DNA from: Karalla daura
Lineage: Eukaryota; Chordata; Actinopteri; Chaetodontiformes; Leiognathidae
DNA: 64,000 bases
Direction of reading: 5' to 3'
Assembly (NCBI GenBank): GCA_029224185.1
Contig: CM055201.1
Location: forward strand, 1,495,671 to 1,559,670
Under the pieces are notes generated by a model. That model was not told the origin of the DNA. It did no database searches and saw nothing but the letters and a program-made list of their open reading frames with translations. A program made the translations under genes and the position numbers. This document shows, one piece after another, positions 51,750 to 63,308 of this stretch; position 1 is the first letter of the stretch, and each line of letters starts with the position of its first letter.

Positions 51750-54700
51750 CTCGTCATCGTCCAGTCAGGGAGTTGTGGTCTCAGCAAACTGACTGCACAT
51801 TTAAAATTTCTATCAACATACTTCCAATACTAAACATGTTTGTGTTTTGCCTACAGATTGTGGAAAACTCACTTTTTTACGGCTGTATTTCTTGTAGTTC
51901 ACCTCTTTTGACTGGCTGTGTTTGTTTCGCAAGGAAAACGAGGGACAAAAAAGAAAAAAACAACTTACAAACATAGAAACTGATTAAGTGGGTTGGAAAA
52001 AACCTTACAACCAGGTGGAAAAGCGGTGGAACAGAGCAGGACTCAGATTGAAAAAATGTCAGATATGAAAACATCTGAGGAAAGTTCTCGTCATCGTCCT
52101 GCCTGTGACTTGTGGTCTCAGCAAACTGACTGCACATTTACAAATTTCTATCAATATACTGCCAATACTCAATATGTTTGTGTTTTGCCTACATATTGGG
52201 GAAAACTCGCGTTTTTAGGGCTGCATTTCTTGTCGTTCACCTCTTTTTACTGGCTGCATTTTATTTTCCAAGGAAAACGGGGGACAAACAAGAAAAAAAC
52301 AACTTACAAACATAGAAACTGATTCAATGGGTTGGAAAAAACCTTACAACCAGATGGAAAAGCGGTGGGAAAGAGCAGGACTCAGATAAAAATCATGTCA
52401 CATATCAAAACATCTGAGGAAAATTCTCGTCATCGTACTGCCTGTGACTTGTGGTCTCAGCAAACTGACTGCATATTTACAAATTTCTAACAATGTACCA
52501 CCAAAACTCAAAATGTTTGTGTTTTGCTTACATATTGTGGAAAACTCACTTTTTTTAGGGCTGTATTTCTTGTAGTTCACCTCTTTCGACTGGCTGTGTT
52601 TTTTTCAAAGGAACATGGGGGACAGACAAGAAAAAAACTTACAAAAATAGAAACTGACTTGGAGGGTTGGAAAAACATTAGAATCAGGTGGAAAGCAGGA
52701 GAACAGAGGAGGACTCAGATACTGCGCATGTCAGATATCAAAACATCTGAGGAAAAGTCTCGTCATCGTCCTGTCTGGGAGTTGTGGTCTCAGCAAACTG
52801 ACTGCATATTTACAAATTTCTATCAACATACTTCCAATACTCAACATGTTTGTGTTTTGCTTCCATATTGTGGAAAACTCACTTCTTTTAGGGCTGCATT
52901 TCTTGTCGTTCACCTCTTTTTACTGGCTGTGTTTTTTTCCAATGAAAACGGGAGACAAACAAGAAAAAAAAAACTTACAAACATAGAAACTCATTCAATG
53001 GGTTGGAAAAAACCTTACAACCAGGTGGAAAAGTGGTGGGAAAGAGCAGGACTCAGATTGAACACATGTCAGATATGAACACATCTGGGGAAAGTTCTCG
53101 TCATCGTCCTGCCTGTGACTTCTGGTTTCAGCAAACTGACTGCATATTCACAAATTTCTATCAATATACTGCCAATACTCAACATGTTTGTGTTTTGCCT
53201 ACATATTGTGGAAAACTCACGTTTTTAGGGCTGTATTTCTTGTAGTTCACCTTTTGACTGGCTGTGTTTGTTTCTCAAGGAGATCGGGGGACAAACAAGA
53301 AAAAAACAACTTACAAACATAGAAGCTGATTCAGTGGGTTGGAAAAACGTCAGAGCCACGTGGAAAAGGACAACAGAGCAAGACTCAGATTCTCCTCATG
53401 TCAGGTATGAAAACACCTGAGGAAAGCTCTCGTCATCGTCCTGCCTGTGACTTGTGGTCTCAGCAAACTGACTGCATATTTACAAATTTCTATCAACATA
53501 CTTCCAATACTCAACATGTTTGTGTTTTGCCTTCATATTGTGGAAAACTCACTTTTTTAGGGCTGTATTTCTTGTAGTTCACCTCTTTTGACTGGCTGTG
53601 TTTGTTTCCCAAGGAAAACGGGGGACAGACAAGAAAAAATCTTACAAAAATAGAAACTGATGTAGAGGGTTGGAAAAACATTAGAATCAGGTGGAAAGGA
53701 GGACAACAGAGGAGGACTCAGATTCTGCGCATGTCAGACATCAAAACATCTGAGGAAAAGTCTCGTCATCGTCCTGTCTGGGAGTTGTGGTCTCAGCAAA
53801 CTGACTGCATATTTACAAATTTCTATCAATATACTGCCAATCCTAAAAATGTTAGTGTGTTGTCTACATATTGTGTGAAACTCACGTTTTTTCGGCTGTA
53901 TTTCTTGTAGTTCACCTCTTTTGACTGGCTGTGTTTTTTTTCCAAGGAAAACGGGGGATAGACAAGAAAACAACTTACAAACATAGAAGCTGATTCAGTG
54001 GGTTGGAAAAACGTCAGAACCACGTGGAAAAGGACAACAGAGCAGGACTCAGATTTGCCTCATGTCAGGTATGAAAACACCTGAGGAAAGTTCTCGTCAT
54101 CGTCCTGTCTGTGAGTTGTGGTCTCAGCAAACTGACTGCACATTTACAAATTTCTATCAATACACTGCCAATCCTAAAAATGTTAGTGTGTTGTCTACAC
54201 ATTGTGTGAAACTCACTTTTATAGGGCTGCAATTCTTGTCGTTCACCTCTTTTGACTGGCTGTGTTTGTTTCCCAAGGAAAACGGGGGACTAAAAAGAAA
54301 AAAACAACTTACAAACATAGATACTGATTAAGTGGGTTGGAAAAAACCTTACAACCAGGTGGAAAAGTGGTGGAACAGAGCAGGACTCAGATTGAAAAAA
54401 TGTCAGATATGAAAAGATCTGAGGAAAGTTCTCGTCATCGTCCTGTCTGTGACTTGTGGTCTCAGCAAATTGACTGCATATTTACAAATTTCTATCAATA
54501 TACTGCCAATACTCAACATGTTTGTGTTTTGAATACATATAGTGGAAAACTCACTTTTTTTGGGGCTGCATTTCTTGTCGTTCACCTCTTTTTACTGGCT
54601 GTGTTTTTTTCCAATGAAAACGGGAGACAAACAAGAAAAAAACAACTTACAAACATAGAAACTGATTCAATGGGTTGGAAAAAACCTTACAACCAGTTGG

Positions 54701-55769
54701 AAAAGCGGTGGGAAAGAGCAGGACTCAGATTGAACACATGTCAGATATGAACACATCTGGGGAAAGTTCTCGTCATCGTCCTGCCTGTGACTTCTGGTTT
54801 CAGCAAACTGACTGCATATTCACAAATTTCTATCAATATACTGCCAATACTCAACATGTTTGTGTTTTGCCTACATATTGTGGAAAACTCACGTTTTTAG
54901 GGCTGTATTTCTTGTAGTTCACCTTTTGACTGGCTGTGTTTGTTTCTCAAGGAGATCGGGGGACAAACAAGAAAAAAACAACTTACAAACATAGAAGCTG
55001 ATTCAGTGGGTTGGAAAAACGTCAGAGCCACGTGGAAAAGGACAACAGAGCAAGACTCAGATTCTCCTCATGTCAGGTATGAAAACACCTGAGGAAAGCT
55101 CTCGTCATCGTCCTGCCTGTGACTTGTGGTCTCAGCAAACTGACTGCATATTTACAAATTTCTATCAATATACTGCCAATACTCAACATGTTTGTGTTTT
55201 GCCTTCATATTGTGGAAAACTCACTTTTTTAGGGCTGTATTTCTTGTAGTTCACCTCTTTTGACTGGCTGTGTTTGTTTCCCAAGGAAAACGGGGGACAG
55301 ACAAGAAAAAATCTTACAAAAAGTAGAAACTGATGTAGAGGGTTGGAAAAACATTAGAATCAGGTGGAAAGGAGGACAACAGAGGAGGACTCAGATTCTG
55401 CGCATGTCAGACATCAAAACATCTGAGGAAAAGTCTCGTCATCGTCCTGTCTGGGAGTTGTGCTCTCAGCAAACTGACTGCACATTTACAAATTTCTATC
55501 AACATACTGCCAATACTCATCATGTTTGTGTTTTGCCTAAATATTGTGGAAAACTCACGTTTTTAGGGCTGCATTTCTTGTAGTTCACCTCCGTTGACTG
55601 GCTGTATTTTGTTTTCCAAGGAAAACGGGAGACAAACAAGAAAAAAACAACTTACAATCATAGAAACTGATTCAGTGGGTTGGAAAAACGTCAGAACCAC
55701 GTGGAAAAGGACAACAGGGCAGGACTCAGATCAACCTCATGTCCGATATGAAAACATCTAAGGAAAGTT

Positions 55770-56065
55770 CTCGTCATCGTCCTGCCTGTGACTTGCGGTC
55801 TCAGCAAACTGACTGCATATTTATTTGTTTATTTATTGTGGAAAACTCACTTCTTTTAGGGCTGTATTTCTTGTCATTCACCTCTTTTGACTGGCTGTGT
55901 TTGTTTCCCAAGGAAAACAGGGGACAAAAAAGAAGAAAACAACTTACAAACATAGAAACTGATTAAGTGGGTTGGAAAAAACCTTACAACCAGGTGGAAA
56001 AGCGGTGGAACAGAGCAGGACTCAGAGCGACATCATGTCAGATATGAAAACATCTGAGGAAAGTT
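55770..56065. repeat. Short 296-bp monomer, extra copy of HOR copy 2
   Basis: Interrupted tract at about 55818-55837. This is the monomer that accounts for the 5574 versus 5278 bp unit length. Its left part is of 9568 type (TTGCGGTCTCAGC). Confidence 0.9.
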
Positions 56066-56403
56066 CTCGTCATCGTCCTGCCTGTGACTTGTGGTCTCAG
56101 CAAACTGACTGCATATTTACAAATTTCTATCAATATCCTGCCAATACTCAACATGTTTGTGTTTTAAATACATATTGTGGAAAACTCACTTTTTTAGGGC
56201 AGTATTTCTTGTCGTTCACCTCTTTTGACTGGCTGTGTTTTTTTCCAATGAAAACAGGAGACAAACAAGAAAAAAACAACTTACAAACATAGAAGCTGAT
56301 TCAATGGGTTGGAAAAAAACCTTACAACCAGGTGGAAAAGCGGTGGAACAGAGCAGGACTCAGATTGAGGTGATGTCAGATATGAAAACATCTGAGGAAA
56401 GTT

Positions 56404-56699
56404 CTCGTCATCGTCCTGCCTGTGACTTGTGGTCTCAGCAAACTGACTGCATATTTATTTGTTTATTTATTGTGGAAAACTCACTTCTTTTAGGGCTGTA
56501 TTTCTTGTCATTCACCTCTTTTGACTGGCTGTGTTTGTTTCCCAAGGAAAACGGGGGACTAAAAAGAAGAAAACAACTTACAAACATAGAAACTGATTAA
56601 GTGGGTTGGAAAAAACCTTACAACCAGGTGGAAAAGCGGTGGAACAGAGCAGGACTCAGATTGAAAAAATGTCAGATATGAAAACATCTGAGGAAAGTT
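56404..56699. repeat. Short 296-bp monomer with TTTA tract
   Basis: Counterpart of 50830 at offset 5574; interrupted tract at about 56452-56471. Confidence 0.9.
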
Positions 56700-56995
56700 C
56701 TCGTCATCGTCCTGTCTGTGACTTGTGGTCTCAGCAAATTGACTGCATATTTATTTATTTATTTATTGTGGAAAACTCACTTCTTTTAGGGCTGTATTTC
56801 TTGTCGTTCACCTCTTTTGACTGGCTGTGTTTGTTTCCCAAGGAAAACGGGGGACTAAAAAGAAAAAAACAACCTACAAACATAGAAACTGATTAAGTGG
56901 GTTGGAAAAAACCTTACAACCAGGTGGAAAAGTGGTGGAACAGAGCAGGACTCAGATTGAAAAAATGTCAGATATGAAAACATCTGAGGAAAGTT
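56700..56995. repeat. Short 296-bp monomer with pure TTTA tract
   Basis: Counterpart of 51126 at offset 5574; uninterrupted tract at about 56748-56767. Confidence 0.9.
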
Positions 56996-57323
56996 CTCGT
57001 CATCGTCCTGTCTGTGACTTGTGGTCTCAGCAAATTGACTGCATATTTACAAATTTCTATCAATACACTGCTAATACTCAACATGTTTGTGATTTGAATA
57101 CATATTGTGGAAAACTCACTTTTTTTTGTGAGTGTGACTGGCTGTTTTTTTAGTGAGTTTGACTGGCTGTTTTTTTTCCAAGGAAAACGGGGGACAGACA
57201 AGGAAAAATCTTACAAAAATAGAAATTGATTTAGTGGGTTGGAAAAACATTAGAATCAGGTGGAAAGGAGGAGAACAGAGGAGGACTCAGATTCTGATCA
57301 CATCAAAAAGTCTGAGGAAAAGT
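56996..57323. repeat. 328-bp monomer with internal duplication
   Basis: Copy at offset 5574 from 51422. It has a private change, CAAAAAGTCTGAGG near 57304, just upstream of the next landmark. Confidence 0.88.
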
Positions 57324-60300
57324 CTCGTCATCGTCCAGTCAGGGAGTTGTGGTCTCAGCAAACTGACTGCACATTTAAAATTTCTATCAACATACTTCCA
57401 ATACTAAACATGTTTGTGTTTTGCCTACAGATTGTGGAAAACTCACTTTTTTACGGCTGTATTTCTTGTAGTTCACCTCTTTTGACTGGCTGTGTTTGTT
57501 TCCCAAGGAAAACGAGGGACAAAAAAGAAAAAAACAACTTACAAACATAGAAACTGATTAAGTGGGTTGGAAAAAACCTTACAACCAGGTGGAAAAGCGG
57601 TGGAACAGAGCAGGACTCAGATTGAAAAAATGTCAGATATGAAAACATCTGAGGAAAGTTCTCGTCATCGTCCTGCCTGTGACTTGTGGTCTCAGCAAAC
57701 TGACTGCACATTTACAAATTTCTATCAATATACTGCCAATACTCAATATGTTTGTGTTTTGCCTACATATTGGGGAAAACTCGCGTTTTTAGGGCTGCAT
57801 TTCTTGTCGTTCACCTCTTTTTACTGGCTGCATTTTATTTTCCAAGGAAAACGGGGGACAAACAAGAAAAAAACAACTTACAAACATAGAAACTGATTCA
57901 ATGGGTTGGAAAAAACCTTACAACCAGATGGAAAAGCGGTGGGAAAGAGCAGGACTCAGATAAAAATCATGTCACATATCAAAACATCTGAGGAAAATTC
58001 TCGTCATCGTACTGCCTGTGACTTGTGGTCTCAGCAAACTGACTGCATATTTACAAATTTCTAACAATGTACCACCAAAACTCAAAATGTTTGTGTTTTG
58101 CTTACATATTGTGGAAAACTCACTTTTTTTAGGGCTGTATTTCTTGTAGTTCACCTCTTTCGACTGGCTGTGTTTTTTTCAAAGGAACATGGGGGACAGA
58201 CAAGAAAAAAACTTACAAAAATAGAAACTGACTTGGAGGGTTGGAAAAACATTAGAATCAGGTGGAAAGCAGGAGAACAGAGGAGGACTCAGATACTGCG
58301 CATGTCAGATATCAAAACATCTGAGGAAAAGTCTCGTCATCGTCCTGTCTGGGAGTTGTGGTCTCAGCAAACTGACTGCATATTTACAAATTTCTATCAA
58401 CATACTTCCAATACTCAACATGTTTGTGTTTTGCTTCCATATTGTGGAAAACTCACTTCTTTTAGGGCTGCATTTCTTGTCGTTCACCTCTTTTTACTGG
58501 CTGTGTTTTTTTCCAATGAAAACGGGAGACAAACAAGAAAAAAACAACTTACAAACATAGAAACTGATTCAATGGGTTGGAAAAAACCTTACAACCAGTT
58601 GGAAAAGCGGTGGGAAAGAGCAGGACTCAGATTGAACACATGTCAGATATGAACACATCTGGGGAAAGTTCTCGTCATCGTCCTGCCTGTGACTTCTGGT
58701 TTCAGCAAACTGACTGCATATTCACAAATTTCTATCAATATACTGCCAATACTCAACATGTTTGTGTTTTGCCTACATATTGTGGAAAACTCACGTTTTT
58801 AGGGCTGTATTTCTTGTAGTTCACCTTTTGACTGGCTGTGTTTGTTTCTCAAGGAGATCGGGGGACAAACAAGAAAAAAACAACTTACAAACATAGAAGC
58901 TGATTCAGTGGGTTGGAAAAACGTCAGAGCCACGTGGAAAAGGACAACAGAGCAAGACTCAGATTCTCCTCATGTCAGGTATGAAAACACCTGAGGAAAG
59001 CTCTCGTCATCGTCCTGCCTGTGACTTGTGGTCTCAGCAAACTGACTGCATATTTACAAATTTCTATCAACATACTTCCAATACTCAACATGTTTGTGTT
59101 TTGCCTTCATATTGTGGAAAACTCACTTTTTTAGGGCTGTATTTCTTGTAGTTCACCTCTTTTGACTGGCTGTGTTTGTTTCCCAAGGAAAACGGGGGAC
59201 AGACAAGAAAAAATCTTACAAAAATAGAAACTGATGTAGAGGGTTGGAAAAACATTAGAATCAGGTGGAAAGGAGGACAACAGAGGAGGACTCAGATTCT
59301 GCGCATGTCAGACATCAAAACATCTGAGGAAAAGTCTCGTCATCGTCCTGTCTGGGAGTTGTGGTCTCAGCAAACTGACTGCATATTTACAAATTTCTAT
59401 CAATATACTGCCAATCCTAAAAATGTTAGTGTGTTGTCTACATATTGTGTGAAACTCACGTTTTTTCGGCTGTATTTCTTGTAGTTCACCTCTTTTGACT
59501 GGCTGTGTTTTTTTTCCAAGGAAAACGGGGGATAGACAAGAAAACAACTTACAAACATAGAAGCTGATTCAGTGGGTTGGAAAAACGTCAGAACCACGTG
59601 GAAAAGGACAACAGAGCAGGACTCAGATTTGCCTCATGTCAGGTATGAAAACACCTGAGGAAAGTTCTCGTCATCGTCCTGTCTGTGAGTTGTGGTCTCA
59701 GCAAACTGACTGCACATTTACAAATTTCTATCAATACACTGCCAATCCTAAAAATGTTAGTGTGTTGTCTACACATTGTGTGAAACTCACTTTTATAGGG
59801 CTGCAATTCTTGTCGTTCACCTCTTTTGACTGGCTGTGTTTGTTTCCCAAGGAAAACGGGGGACTAAAAAGAAAAAAACAACTTACAAACATAGATACTG
59901 ATTAAGTGGGTTGGAAAAAACCTTACAACCAGGTGGAAAAGTGGTGGAACAGAGCAGGACTCAGATTGAAAAAATGTCAGATATGAAAAGATCTGAGGAA
60001 AGTTCTCGTCATCGTCCTGTCTGTGACTTGTGGTCTCAGCAAATTGACTGCATATTTACAAATTTCTATCAATATACTGCCAATACTCAACATGTTTGTG
60101 TTTTGAATACATATAGTGGAAAACTCACTTTTTTTGGGGCTGCATTTCTTGTAGTTCACCTCATTTGACTGGCTGTTTTTCTTTCCAAGGAAAACGCGGG
60201 ACAGACAAGGAAAAATCTTACAAAAATAGAAATTGATTTAGTGGGTTGGAAAAACATTAGAATCTGGTGGAAAGGAGGAGAACAGAGGAGGACTCAGAAT

Positions 60301-60672
60301 CTGATCATGTCAGACATCAAAACATCTGAGGAAAAGTCTCGTCATCGTCCTGTCTGGGAGTTGTGCTCTCAGCAAACTGACTGCACATTTACAAATTTCT
60401 ATCAACATACTGCCAATACTCATCATGTTTGTGTTTTGCCTAAATATTGTGGAAAACTCACGTTTTTAGGGCTGCATTTCTTGTAGTTCACCTCCGTTGA
60501 CTGGCTGTATTTTGTTTTCCAAGGAAAACGGGAGACAAACAAGAAAAAAACAACTTACAATCATAGAAACTGATTCAGTGGGTTGGAAAAACGTCAGAAC
60601 CACGTGGAAAAGGACAACAGGGCAGGACTCAGATCAACCTCATGTCCGATATGAAAACATCTGAGGAAAGTT

Positions 60673-60968
60673 CTCGTCATCGTCCTGTCTGTGACTTGTG
60701 GTCTCAGCATATTGACTGCATATTTATTTATTTATTTATTGTGGAAAACTCACTTCTTTTAGGGCTGTATTTCTTGTCGTTCACCTCTTTTGACTGGCTG
60801 TGTTTGTTTCCCAAGGAAAACGGGGGACTAAAAAGAAAAAAACAACTTACAAACATAGAAACTGATTAAGTGGGTTGGAAAAAACCTTACAACCAGGTGG
60901 AAAAGCGGTGGAACAGAGCAGGACTCAGATTGAAAAAATGTCAGATATGAAAACATCTGAGGAAAGTT
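60673..60968. repeat. Short 296-bp monomer with pure TTTA tract
   Basis: Uninterrupted tract at about 60721-60740; it matches 39148 and precedes the 328-bp monomer at 60969. Confidence 0.9.
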
Positions 60969-61296
60969 CTCGTCATCGTCCTGTCTGTGACTTGTGGTCT
61001 CAGCAAATTGACTGCATATTTACAAATTTCTATCAATACACTGCTAATACTCAACATGTTTGTGATTTGAATACATATTGTGGAAAACTCACTTTTTTTT
61101 GTGAGTGTGACTGGCTGTTTTTTTAGTGAGTTTGACTGGCTGTTTTTTTTCCAAGGAAAACGGGGGACAGACAAGGAAAAATCTTACAAAAATAGAAATT
61201 GATTTAGTGGGTTGGAAAAACATTAGAATCAGGTGGAAAGGAGGAGAACAGAGGAGGACTCAGATTCTGATCACATCAAAAAATCTGAGGAAAAGT
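60969..61296. repeat. 328-bp monomer with internal duplication
   Basis: Copy at offset 3973 from 56996, preceded by a pure-TTTA short monomer. Confidence 0.88.
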
Positions 61297-63308
61297 CTCG
61301 TCATCGTCCAGTCAGGGAGTTGTGGTCTCAGCAAACTGACTGCACATTTAAAATTTCTATCAACATACTTCCAATACTAAACATGTTTGTGTTTTGCCTA
61401 CAGATTGTGGAAAACTCACTTTTTTACGGCTGTATTTCTTGTAGTTCACCTCTTTTGACTGGCTGTGTTTGTTTCCCAAGGAAAACGAGGGACAAAAAAG
61501 AAAAAAACAACTTACAAACATAGAAACTGATTAAGTGGGTTGGAAAAAACCTTACAACCAGGTGGAAAAGCGGTGGAACAGAGCAGGACTCAGATTGAAA
61601 AAATGTCAGATATGAAAACATCTGAGGAAAGTTCTCGTCATCGTCCTGCCTGTGACTTGTGGTCTCAGCAAACTGACTGCACATTTACAAATTTCTATCA
61701 ATATACTGCCAATACTCAATATGTTTGTGTTTTGCCTACATATTGGGGAAAACTCGCGTTTTTAGGGCTGCATTTCTTGTCGTTCACCTCTTTTTACTGG
61801 CTGCATTTTATTTTCCAAGGAAAACGGGGGACAAACAAGAAAAAAACAACTTACAAACATAGAAACTGATTCAATGGGTTGGAAAAAACCTTACAACCAG
61901 ATGGAAAAGCGGTGGGAAAGAGCAGGACTCAGATAAAAATCATGTCACATATCAAAACATCTGAGGAAAATTCTCGTCATCGTACTGCCTGTGACTTGTG
62001 GTCTCAGCAAACTGACTGCATATTTACAAATTTCTAACAATGTACCACCAAAACTCAAAATGTTTGTGTTTTGCTTACATATTGTGGAAAACTCACTTTT
62101 TTTAGGGCTGTATTTCTTGTAGTTCACCTCTTTCGACTGGCTGTGTTTTTTTCAAAGGAACATGGGGGACAGACAAGAAAAAAACTTACAAAAATAGAAA
62201 CTGACTTGGAGGGTTGGAAAAACATTAGAATCAGGTGGAAAGCAGGAGAACAGAGGAGGACTCAGATACTGCGCATGTCAGATATCAAAACATCTGAGGA
62301 AAAGTCTCGTCATCGTCCTGTCTGGGAGTTGTGGTCTCAGCAAACTGACTGCATATTTACAAATTTCTATCAACATACTTCCAATACTCAACATGTTTGT
62401 GTTTTGCTTCCATATTGTGGAAAACTCACTTCTTTTAGGGCTGCATTTCTTGTCGTTCACCTCTTTTTACTGGCTGTGTTTTTTTCCAATGAAAACGGGA
62501 GACAAACAAGAAAAAAACAACTTACAAACATAGAAACTGATTCAATGGGTTGGAAAAAACCTTACAACCAGTTGGAAAAGCGGTGGGAAAGAGCAGGACT
62601 CAGATTGAACACATGTCAGATATGAACACATCTGGGGAAAGTTCTCGTCATCGTCCTGCCTGTGACTTCTGGTTTCAGCAAACTGACTGCATATTCACAA
62701 ATTTCTATCAATATACTGCCAATACTCAACATGTTTGTGTTTTGCCTACATATTGTGGAAAACTCACGTTTTTAGGGCTGTATTTCTTGTAGTTCACCTT
62801 TTGACTGGCTGTGTTTGTTTCTCAAGGAGATCGGGGGACAAACAAGAAAAAAACAACTTACAAACATAGAAGCTGATTCAGTGGGTTGGAAAAACGTCAG
62901 AGCCACGTGGAAAAGGACAACAGAGCAAGACTCAGATTCTCCTCATGTCAGGTATGAAAACACCTGAGGAAAGCTCTCGTCATCGTCCTGCCTGTGACTT
63001 GTGGTCTCAGCAAACTGACTGCATATTTACAAATTTCTATCAACATACTTCCAATACTCAACATGTTTGTGTTTTGCCTTCATATTGTGGAAAACTCACT
63101 TTTTTAGGGCTGTATTTCTTGTAGTTCACCTCTTTTGACTGGCTGTGTTTGTTTCCCAAGGAAAACGGGGGACAGACAAGAAAAAATCTTACAAAAATAG
63201 AAACTGATGTAGAGGGTTGGAAAAACATTAGAATCAGGTGGAAAGGAGGACAACAGAGGAGGACTCAGATTCTGCGCATGTCAGACATCAAAACATCTGA
63301 GGAAAAGT

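Larger units (their letters stand above)
48484..53761. repeat. 16-monomer HOR copy 1 (5278 bp)
   Basis: Landmarks are 48484, 48815, 49153, 49491, 49823, 50157, 50492, 50830, 51126, 51422, 51750, 52087, 52426, 52759, 53097 and 53429, types C-B-A-A-B-C-B-A-A-A-C-A-A-C-A-B. It contains two 296-bp monomers (50830 and 51126) followed by a 328-bp monomer (51422). The second half (51422 to about 53000) equals segment P, so P monomers were captured into this HOR. Confidence 0.92.
53762..59335. repeat. 17-monomer HOR copy 2 (5574 bp)
   Basis: Landmarks are 53762, 54093, 54431, 54769, 55101, 55435, 55770, 56066, 56404, 56700, 56996, 57324, 57661, 58000, 58333, 58671 and 59003. The offset to copy 1 is 5278 up to 55770 and 5574 after 56066. 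The difference of 296 bp is exactly one extra short monomer. This copy therefore has three short monomers (55770, 56404 and 56700) against two in copy 1. Confidence 0.92.
59336..63308. repeat. 12-monomer HOR copy 3 (3973 bp)
   Basis: Landmarks are 59336, 59667, 60005, 60338, 60673, 60969, 61297, 61634, 61973, 62306, 62644 and 62976, types C-B-A-C-B-A-C-A-A-C-A-B. Positions 60969-63308 repeat 56996-59335 at offset 3973. It is a deleted version of the 17-mer: the stretch from the second A to the middle short monomers is replaced by a C monomer (60338, 9233-type right part) and one short monomer (60673). Confidence 0.92.
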
